NCBI GenBank assembly: GCA_964636865.1
Contig: CAZWVJ010000019.1
Span: forward strand, 1-31,373
Source: B1SED10-75 sp964636865
GTDB taxonomy: Bacteria > Bacillota > Dethiobacteria > DTU022 > PWGO01
DNA: 31,373 nt
Direction: 5' to 3'
Below, one piece after another: positions 25,299-31,373 of the stretch (positions within the stretch are counted from its first letter, which is position 1; every line of letters starts with the position of its first letter). The notes below the pieces were generated by a model, which did no database searches, was not told where the DNA came from, and saw nothing but the letters and a program-made list of their open reading frames with translations. Both the position numbers and the translations under genes were made by a program.

Positions 25299-26663
25299 AT
25301 GACATTATATGAAGAAGTAATGCAGTATCTGGAAAACAATAATGTGCAATCTCTAAAAGAAGTAGTAAATGAAGCTAATAATCTCGATATCATTCAGTTG
25401 ATCGATGATATTCCCCCTGAACAGTGGATTGTTCTTTTTCGCCTTCTTAACAAAGAAAAAGCGTTGGAAGTTTTTGAAATACTTGACACAAATCTGCAGC
25501 AGAAACTGATTTCTATGTTCAGGGAAGAACGGGCAGTGGAAATATTTTCACAGATGGAACCGGACGATCGAGCCCGCTTGCTGGATGAACTCCCCGCTAG
25601 AGTGGCTAAAAAACTACTTTCTTCTTTGTCCAAGGAAGACAGGTACAAAACTTCTATTTTAATGGGTTACTCCCCGGAGACAGCAGGAAGAATTATGACT
25701 CCGGAATATGTACGCTTGAGGCGAGACCAAACTGCACAGGAAGCTTTGGAAAACATACGTCGCCAAGGAAAAGATAAAGAAATGGTCTATACCTTATATG
25801 TGACCGATGCCACCCGAAAACTGGAGGGAGTAGTTTCTTTACGGGAACTAATCATTGCTTCCCCGGAACAAAAGGTGGAAGAGATCATGACCGAAAAAGT
25901 TATGAGCGTTACCACCGAAACAGACCAGGAAGAAGTGGCTCGCCTCCTGCAGGACTTAGACTTGTTGGCTGTACCCGTGGTTGACAGAGAAGACCGTTTG
26001 GTGGGAATTATTACCATTGATGATGCCGTTGATGTTTTGGAACAAGAAACTACTGAAGATATTTTCGATAAGGTAGGTCTTACCTCTTTTGCCAGCCAGG
26101 AGTCGGGACGCAGCCAGCGACTGGTAAGCGGTTCCATTTTTGAGGTATGGAAAATCCGAATCCCTTTCTTGATAATTACCTTGATAGGAGGATTGCTGGC
26201 AGGCGCAGTTATCGATGCTTACGAGGAAACCCTGGAAGCAATTGCTGCGGTAGCCATTTTTATTCCGGTGATTATGGACATGGGAGGTAATATTGGCACT
26301 CAATCTTCTACTATTTTTACCCGTGCCTTTGTGTTGGGGCATATAAATGTTAAGAAATTCGCATCCCACTGGTTAAGGGAAGTAGCCATCGGTTTGAGTA
26401 TAGGTGCCCTTATGGGAGTAGCAGCCGGCATAATAGCTTCCCTCTGGCAGCAAGAACCTAATTTCGGGTATGCGGTGGGCATTTCTTTAACCCTGACCAT
26501 TACCCTGGCTACGGCACTGGGGTATCTGGTTCCTTTTATCCTGGTGAGAATGGGGTTTGACCAGGCTGCAGGTTCAGATCCTTTTATTACTACCATCAAG
26601 GATATCTCCGGATTGTTTATTTACTTTTTCTTTGTTAGTGTCTTTTTGGGCCATATGTTATGA
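25299..26663 (+). CDS. mgtE: Magnesium transporter MgtE
   Basis: A 454-residue Mg2+ channel/transporter. The N-terminal superhelical domain holds the QLIDDIPPEQWIVLFRLL and EPDDRARLLDELP repeats. Two CBS domains follow, beginning around MTPEYVRLRRDQTAQEAL and EIMTEKVMSVTTETDQEE; in the family these sense cytosolic Mg2+ and gate the pore. A linking helix leads to five C-terminal membrane helices. The pore segments VIMDMGGNIGTQSSTI and DPFITTIKDISGLFIYF contain the conserved acidic residue expected to bind Mg2+. ATG 25299 is chosen: AAGGGGG lies 9 bases upstream, while an in-frame TTG at 25290 abuts it. Expression is set by the M-box upstream. Confidence 0.96.
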   Translation: MTLYEEVMQYLENNNVQSLKEVVNEANNLDIIQLIDDIPPEQWIVLFRLLNKEKALEVFEILDTNLQQKLISMFREERAVEIFSQMEPDDRARLLDELPARVAKKLLSSLSKEDRYKTSILMGYSPETAGRIMTPEYVRLRRDQTAQEALENIRRQGKDKEMVYTLYVTDATRKLEGVVSLRELIIASPEQKVEEIMTEKVMSVTTETDQEEVARLLQDLDLLAVPVVDREDRLVGIITIDDAVDVLEQETTEDIFDKVGLTSFASQESGRSQRLVSGSIFEVWKIRIPFLIITLIGGLLAGAVIDAYEETLEAIAAVAIFIPVIMDMGGNIGTQSSTIFTRAFVLGHINVKKFASHWLREVAIGLSIGALMGVAAGIIASLWQQEPNFGYAVGISLTLTITLATALGYLVPFILVRMGFDQAAGSDPFITTIKDISGLFIYFFFVSVFLGHML

Positions 26664-26687
26664 GATGAAATAGTTTTTGGCTATAAT

Positions 26688-27452
26688 CTAATGGCTTTCA
26701 CTTTCCTCGTCAATCCGGAGTTCGAGCCCTTGCTCTTCCAGGGCCTTTTGTAGAGCTTCATTAAATACCCTGCCCGAGGTATGCATAATGGTATCTACTC
26801 CATGGTCACCTCGTTCTAATTGCATGGAAGCCAGGCACGGATAATGAAGGCACATCAACCCTGCCGAAGGAATTGACTTGTTTGCTTCCAGCCCAATGAT
26901 TCTGTTTAAGGTATATATGGTGGAACCACAAGGAGAACCTCTCCTGGCAATAGCATTTTTAATGAAGCCCTGTTCGTCTATTTCTACCTCCAGGGAAGGA
27001 AACCCGAAATGCCGGGCAAACTCTTTGATTACTTCACTGGTATAAGGTTCCTGAGTGGATTTATAAAAGCCAACTTTTTCTTCATCCAAAGAACATAAAG
27101 GTTCCGGAAATACAATCGTTACTCCTTTTTGAGCAAGTTCCCGCCGCAATTGGACACGCAAACCTTGAGGAATCCAACCGGAATTATCAATAGAGGCTAC
27201 GACTCCTTGCGCGCCTGTACCTTTTACCATATCAGGGATCAGTTGAGCGGCTTGAGCCTGTTCGCCCAGATGCAATATTAAATCTGCTTCGGGAAGTTCT
27301 GCCGGCAAGTTATTGGCAGGCTCCTCCACAATGGGCTCGCTAATATTGGGAAGCTTCAAGGAGTTAATTTCCCAATCTTCAGGAGCCCTGCTTTTTATAT
27401 GCTCCACTATCCGATTGCCATATTTTCCTTGAAAAATTATTAGTAGTTTCAT
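26688..27452 (-). CDS. DUF166 family protein
   Basis: A 254-residue soluble protein of the DUF166 family, found in archaea and anaerobic bacteria and sometimes labelled 'thymidylate synthase' without good reason. Hallmarks are the N-terminal KLLIIFQGKYGNRIVEHIK, then ADLILHLGEQAQAAQLIPDM, FPEPLCSLDEE, RRGSPCGSTIYTLNRIIG and MCLHYPCLASMQLERG. Several conserved cysteines (SPCGST, MCLHYPC, CSLDEE) could bind a metal or cluster; this is inference. The start follows GAAGGGAGTG. It converges on mgtE with a 24-base gap and no visible terminator. Function unknown. Confidence 0.82.
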   Translation of the reverse strand: MKLLIIFQGKYGNRIVEHIKSRAPEDWEINSLKLPNISEPIVEEPANNLPAELPEADLILHLGEQAQAAQLIPDMVKGTGAQGVVASIDNSGWIPQGLRVQLRRELAQKGVTIVFPEPLCSLDEEKVGFYKSTQEPYTSEVIKEFARHFGFPSLEVEIDEQGFIKNAIARRGSPCGSTIYTLNRIIGLEANKSIPSAGLMCLHYPCLASMQLERGDHGVDTIMHTSGRVFNEALQKALEEQGLELRIDEESESH

Positions 27453-27986
27453 TTCTTACACTCCCTTCGTCCTACTTCTAACCATAAATCATTATCGAAA
27501 TGAAATAAGATTTTATTAGAAGAAATTTTTCCTTTCTTGTCTGTTAGAAATAGTTTTTTTAAACCCCTTAAGATAACAATATTACTCTTAAAAGTTTTTA
27601 TAGTTTTATACATCATAAATTATAATAATCCAGTTTTTGCATTCAAGTCAATTAAACCTTCCTTCCAATTTTTTATTAATAATTTCAACTTTATTCAATT
27701 TCCATTAAATAAATAACATTATTTTGGATTTTTTAATTTTGATAGGGCAAAGAATATATACATATTGCAATTTAAAATTTTTGTGCAGGAAAATAGTCAG
27801 CTATGATAGAATATGACAAATGTAAAGACTAAATATTTAAAAAACTGCCAATATAGCAAAATGGCGGTGAAACTCTAGTAAAAAATCTACAAGAGAGCAA
27901 AAAAAAGAAACTGTTGTTTTATGTTTGAATTTCTTTTTGGGAAGATAACATTATTCCTGAAAATATTTTTTTCAAGGAGGGTTAAA
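27453..27986 (+). promoter_or_regulatory. AT-rich 534-base gap and 5' leader of the surface protein gene
   Basis: No credible gene is visible here. The first ~300 bases are very AT-rich. An extended -10-like TGATAGAAT (27804-27812) is the best promoter candidate, with no good -35. A stem pairs CTGCCA (27845-27850) with TGGCGG (27862-27867), and a weaker CTCT/AGAG stem follows at 27873-27897. I compared it by eye with c-di-GMP, SAM and purine riboswitch cores and found no match. AAGGAGGG just before 27987 is the ribosome site of the next gene. Confidence 0.4.
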
Positions 27987-30900
27987 ATGCAATTGAGTAG
28001 TAATTTAAAAATTATAATAAGCGTGTTCATTTTAATGGTATTTGTTTTTTCGCTCGCAATGCCGGTGATGCCGTCTGGAGGGACGCTAGAGGAAGAAGAA
28101 GAAGAGGAAAATGAGTTTGCAGGAGGTTCGGGCACGGAAGTTGATCCTTACTTGGTAGAAACAGCCGAACATCTTAATAACGTTAGGGAATATTTAGATG
28201 CACATTTTGAACAAATTGCCGATATTGAATTGGAAGATTACCTTGAAGGAGACTGTTGGGAGCCTGTGGGAAGTAGAATTTATCCTTTCGAAGGGACTTA
28301 TGATGGTTCAGGCCATATAATTTCTAATCTTTACATAGAAAGCCCGGATCTAAACTATGCCGGTTTATTCGGGTACCTTGGCGATAGCTCAGAGCTATCA
28401 AATATGGGCCTGGAAAGTGTAAACATCCTTGGGAAAAGTTATGTAGGAGGAATATCCGGATATTCTGACGGAGCGAATATAATTAATAGTTTTACCACAG
28501 GGGAGGTTACCGGAGAATCTGAGAGTGTGGGTGGATTGATTGGTTATAGTGAAGGGGGAAGTTTTACAGATAGTTATGTTAAAGCAAATGTCACCGGTAA
28601 AAATGAAAATGTAGGCGGCCTCATTGGGTATAGTGAAGGGGAAAATATTATAGACAGTTTTACTGAGGGAGATGTAACCGGGTATGGTGAAAATGTAGGC
28701 GGCCTCATTGGTTATACTTTTAATAATACCATCGAAAACAGTTATGCTTTGGGCGATATTACCAGAAAAGATGCGGGGCGCCATCAAGGCAACGCAGGCG
28801 GTTTGCTCGGAAGAAGTAGATTCGGCTCAATTAAGGACAGTTTTGCTTCAGGAAAAGTTACATGTGATGGTTTTTATACCGGCGGGTTAATAGGGCGTAG
28901 TTACAGTAAATCTATTACGGATTGTTATGCCACCGGGGATGTTGAAAGCGACGACAATTTTGCAGGCGGTCTTATCGGGGAGAGCAGAGATGGGACTGTT
29001 ACTGAAAGTTATGCAACAGGAAAAGTTACCAGCAGCGGAGACTATATCGGGGGTCTGGTTGGACGCAGCAGCGATTCTATTACAAGAAGCTGCGCCAAGG
29101 GAGCTGTTAGTGGAAACAACAGTGTAGGGGGATTAATCGGGCACGTTGATGAAGACAACATTGTGGAAAACAGTTATGCCAAAGGAGATGTTTCCGGCGA
29201 TAATAAGATAGGGGGGTTGGTAGGACATAACGAAGAGTTGGTAATATACAACTATGCCATAGGTGAAGTGACCGGGACCGGTAATTCTATAGGAGGATTA
29301 GTTGGTGATAACGATGATGCTGTATATTATAGCTATTATGACCAAGAAAAAGCCGGCCATAGCGATACAGGAAAAGGCACCCCGAAAACCACGGAGGAGA
29401 TGCAAACCGGCACTCCTTCAAATGATATATATATAAACTGGGATGAAAATATATGGGAATTTTCTCCCGATTATCATTATCCAAACTTCAAAAGATTTTT
29501 ACCAGGTATATTAGCGTATAATTTTAAGGATGTGGAAGAGCTTGAACCTGCGAACATAAATTTTGCTCAAAATAATGTTTATGTGGAAGTTCCTTCGGGT
29601 ACCGAATTAACAGAGTTAGTAGCCGAATTTGAACTTTCCGAAGGTGCTGTTGCAGAAGTAGATGGAGTGCCACAGGAAAGCGGTGAAACTGCAAATGACT
29701 TTACCGATCCGCTGATATATGAGATTCATGATGAGTTTGAGGACATTACAAGGGAATGGATGGTTACAGTTAAATTACCTACACGGAATGTAGACGTTTA
29801 TGCCGATCCCGAAGAGGGGGGAGAAGTTGAAGGTACTGGAACCTATGAGTATGGAGAAGAAGTAACTGTTACCGCCACTGCAAATGAAGGTTACTATTTT
29901 GTCAATTGGACCGAAAACGGCGAGGAAGTAAGTACCGATAAAGAATATGCTTTTGAAATAGAAAATCATCGGGACCTGGTAGCGAATTTTGAATCGAGAG
30001 AATATGAGGTAGAATTATTCGCCTCACCTGAAGAAGGCGGTGACTTGGAAGGAGCAGGCACATACGAAGAGGGGGAAGAAGTAACTGTTACCGCTGTCTC
30101 GAACCTGGGATATTTATTCGTTAATTGGACCGAAGACGGTGACGAAGTAAGCACCGATGAAGCTTATACGTTCCAAATAGAAGATAACCGAAATCTGACA
30201 GCTAATTTTGAGGAAGATCCGGATCCCGATCCTCGATATGAGGTAGAGTTATCCGCCTCACCTGAAGAAGGCGGTAACGTGGAAGGCGCCGGCACATACG
30301 AAGAAGGTGACGAAATAACAATTACGGCCACCCCTAATGAAGGGTATTTATTTGTTAATTGGACCGAAGACGGCGATGAAGTAACTACCGATAAAGCTTA
30401 TACTTTCGAGATAGAAGATAATCGGAGCTTGACAGCTAATTTTGAGGAAGATCCGGATTACGAACCCGAGCCTGAACCTGATCCGGAATATGAGGTAGAC
30501 CTTTCTGCCTCACCTGAAGAAGGTGGTAATGTAGAAGGTGTGGGAACTTACGACGAGGGTGAAGAAGTAACAGTTACCGCCACTTCAAATGAGGGATATT
30601 ATTTTGTCAATTGGACCGAAAATGGAAGAGAAATAAGCGCTAACAAAGAGTATGTTTTTGAAATAGCAGAAGATCGAGTGCTGGTAGCAAATTTTGAACA
30701 AAGAGAACATAAGAAATTATCAGACCTGGAGATCGGCGATAAAGTTGTGGATAATTCATGGGAATGGGAATACCGCACCGGCACATATTATACTTATAAT
30801 ACCGGGGATGTTACCAGGCCTGTCACATGGATTGTGGTAGCTAAAGATCATTACGGCGAAGGCGGAGTTACCCTTGTTTCCGAAGAACTTATCGGGCTGC

Positions 30901-31373
30901 ATGTTTTTGATGATAGTTCCCATATCCACAGGGATGGTTACAATCATTGGGGAGAAAGTGGTACCCACCATACAGCTGATTATGGTATACGTCCCTGGTT
31001 AAACAACACCGGCATCCATGACGGCGAAGGTTTTTATGGCGCTTTTTCGAATACTTTTCAAAGTGCCGTTATTCCTACAAATTTACCCAATAAAGATCAT
31101 GAAGGCATTTCATACAGTACTCAAGATAGGGTATTTATTCCTTCTACCACCGAATTGGGTGATATTACCCATGATTTTACATATTCAATAGGTAATGTTT
31201 ACCCTTACTTTGATGGTGTCGGAAATGATTATAGGATTGCAGAACTTCCAAGATTAGGCACCAGGTGGTATTGGACACGTTCCCCCTTCTCTGATGGTTC
31301 CTCTTACCTCCGCAGTATTAATACAGGGGGAGGTTTTATGTTTAATTTTGCCGATAGAGGTAATGCCGGGGTT
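27987..31373 (+). CDS. Large secreted surface protein: GLUG repeats, Ig-like domain, four InlB-B-type repeats, DUF6273 (3' end outside window)
   Basis: The frame is open for 1129 codons to the window edge. A signal peptide is clear: Lys8, then the hydrophobic core IIISVFILMVFVFSLA, with cleavage likely near AMP. A Glu-run linker (LEEEEEEENEF) follows, then GGSGTEVDPYLVETAEHLNNV and PFEGTYDGSGHIISNLYI, the usual lead-in to GLUG repeats. Residues ~153-440 hold eleven GGLIG-type GLUG motifs. Residues ~522-599 resemble a DUF5018-like beta-sandwich (VPSGTELTELVAEF, DFTDPLIYEI). Residues ~602-905 hold four repeats of the bacterial/InlB-B type. The C-terminal part (VTWIVVAKDH, IRPWLNNTG, WYWTRSPFSDGSS) matches DUF6273. 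No anchor signal is in view. Adhesion or carbohydrate binding is plausible, not shown. Confidence 0.88.
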   Translation, partial: MQLSSNLKIIISVFILMVFVFSLAMPVMPSGGTLEEEEEEENEFAGGSGTEVDPYLVETAEHLNNVREYLDAHFEQIADIELEDYLEGDCWEPVGSRIYPFEGTYDGSGHIISNLYIESPDLNYAGLFGYLGDSSELSNMGLESVNILGKSYVGGISGYSDGANIINSFTTGEVTGESESVGGLIGYSEGGSFTDSYVKANVTGKNENVGGLIGYSEGENIIDSFTEGDVTGYGENVGGLIGYTFNNTIENSYALGDITRKDAGRHQGNAGGLLGRSRFGSIKDSFASGKVTCDGFYTGGLIGRSYSKSITDCYATGDVESDDNFAGGLIGESRDGTVTESYATGKVTSSGDYIGGLVGRSSDSITRSCAKGAVSGNNSVGGLIGHVDEDNIVENSYAKGDVSGDNKIGGLVGHNEELVIYNYAIGEVTGTGNSIGGLVGDNDDAVYYSYYDQEKAGHSDTGKGTPKTTEEMQTGTPSNDIYINWDENIWEFSPDYHYPNFKRFLPGILAYNFKDVEELEPANINFAQNNVYVEVPSGTELTELVAEFELSEGAVAEVDGVPQESGETANDFTDPLIYEIHDEFEDITREWMVTVKLPTRNVDVYADPEEGGEVEGTGTYEYGEEVTVTATANEGYYFVNWTENGEEVSTDKEYAFEIENHRDLVANFESREYEVELFASPEEGGDLEGAGTYEEGEEVTVTAVSNLGYLFVNWTEDGDEVSTDEAYTFQIEDNRNLTANFEEDPDPDPRYEVELSASPEEGGNVEGAGTYEEGDEITITATPNEGYLFVNWTEDGDEVTTDKAYTFEIEDNRSLTANFEEDPDYEPEPEPDPEYEVDLSASPEEGGNVEGVGTYDEGEEVTVTATSNEGYYFVNWTENGREISANKEYVFEIAEDRVLVANFEQREHKKLSDLEIGDKVVDNSWEWEYRTGTYYTYNTGDVTRPVTWIVVAKDHYGEGGVTLVSEELIGLHVFDDSSHIHRDGYNHWGESGTHHTADYGIRPWLNNTGIHDGEGFYGAFSNTFQSAVIPTNLPNKDHEGISYSTQDRVFIPSTTELGDITHDFTYSIGNVYPYFDGVGNDYRIAELPRLGTRWYWTRSPFSDGSSYLRSINTGGGFMFNFADRGNAGV
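28443..29306 (+). repeat. Eleven tandem GLUG motifs within the surface protein gene
   Basis: Each unit of about 28 residues has the core (V/A/I)GGL(I/V)G followed by an (N/D)SYA(T/K)G(D/K)V(T/S)G strand. Cores occur as VGGISG, VGGLIG (four times), AGGLLG, TGGLIG, AGGLIG and IGGLVG (three times). The DNA copies have diverged, so they are old protein repeats. Repetition of this kind usually forms a beta-solenoid. Confidence 0.85.
29790..30700 (+). repeat. Four tandem InlB-B-type bacterial repeats within the surface protein gene
   Basis: Units begin at 29790, 30009, 30243 and 30495, i.e. 73, 78 and 84 codons apart. Each runs SPEEGGxVEGxGTY, EEVTVTATxNEGY, FVNWTEDGxEVSTD, then LTANFE. Spacing grows because the linkers gain Asp/Pro/Glu-rich stretches (EEDPDPDPRYE, then EEDPDYEPEPEPDPEYE). 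Units 2 and 3 are closest at the DNA level, which suggests recent duplication. Confidence 0.88.

Noticed and set aside
25787..26599. Several overlapping 99-137 codon minus-strand ORFs inside mgtE
   Set aside because: Ser/Thr-rich or low-complexity translations opposite conserved MgtE codons; no start signals.
28398..29127. Short ORFs on both strands within the GLUG region
   Set aside because: They arise from the repetitive coding of the surface protein in other frames; the main frame is open through the whole region.
28443..30700. CRISPR-like or transposon repeats
   Set aside because: The periodicity is codon-phased and diverged, matching protein repeats, with no uniform spacers, terminal inverted repeats or transposase.

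Overview
The window looks like chromosome of a low-to-moderate-GC anaerobic Bacillota, most likely in the Clostridia. Support comes from the ligA-gatC-gatA-gatB order, a Thermus/Gram-positive type DnaE, a two-subunit class I fumarase, a magnesium M-box riboswitch before mgtE, strong AGGAGG ribosome sites, consensus sigma-A promoters and frequent TTG/GTG starts. No 16S or other diagnostic marker is present, so a genus cannot be named. Acidic, Glu-rich proteins would fit a haloalkaliphile, but that is only a guess.

Layout. (1) 1-3738: the 3' end of ligA, then gatC, gatA and gatB for tRNA-dependent amidation. The GatA reading frame is intact, but both active-site serines are gone and the cis-Ser loop is shortened. 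This is the most surprising observation in the window. (2) 3857-8960: an apparent fumarate module: class I fumarase alpha and beta, an iron-sulfur protein with one [2Fe-2S] and two [4Fe-4S] motifs, a flavoprotein of the fumarate reductase/L-aspartate oxidase family without the covalent-FAD histidine, and a CaiB/BaiF enzyme resembling alpha-methylacyl-CoA racemase. No membrane anchor subunit is present. (3) 9004-12653: endonuclease III, a Lon-like AAA protease, and the tRNA wobble methyltransferase TrmL. (4) 12685-19028: an AI-2E family permease (minus strand), DnaE, a hotdog thioesterase and a histone-deacetylase-fold hydrolase. (5) 19061-22480: DUF1015 (minus strand) and a UvrD/PcrA-type helicase. 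(6) 22643-22830: tRNA-Lys(UUU) with its own promoter and terminator. (7) 22944-26663: a DUF4914 protein with a phosphate-binding loop, then a perfect-consensus promoter, an M-box riboswitch and mgtE. (8) 26688-27452: DUF166 (minus strand). (9) 27987 to the window end: a very large secreted, repeat-rich surface protein, cut by the edge, behind an AT-rich 534-base gap.

How it fits together. Most genes are housekeeping. The fumarase/flavoprotein cluster suggests soluble fumarate-succinate redox chemistry, probably in the reductive direction. The M-box controls magnesium uptake by transcription attenuation. The GatCAB cluster implies that Asn-tRNA and/or Gln-tRNA is made by transamidation, but with this GatA the ammonia would have to come from somewhere other than this subunit's own glutaminase. 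No mobile elements, CRISPR arrays or rRNA genes were seen.
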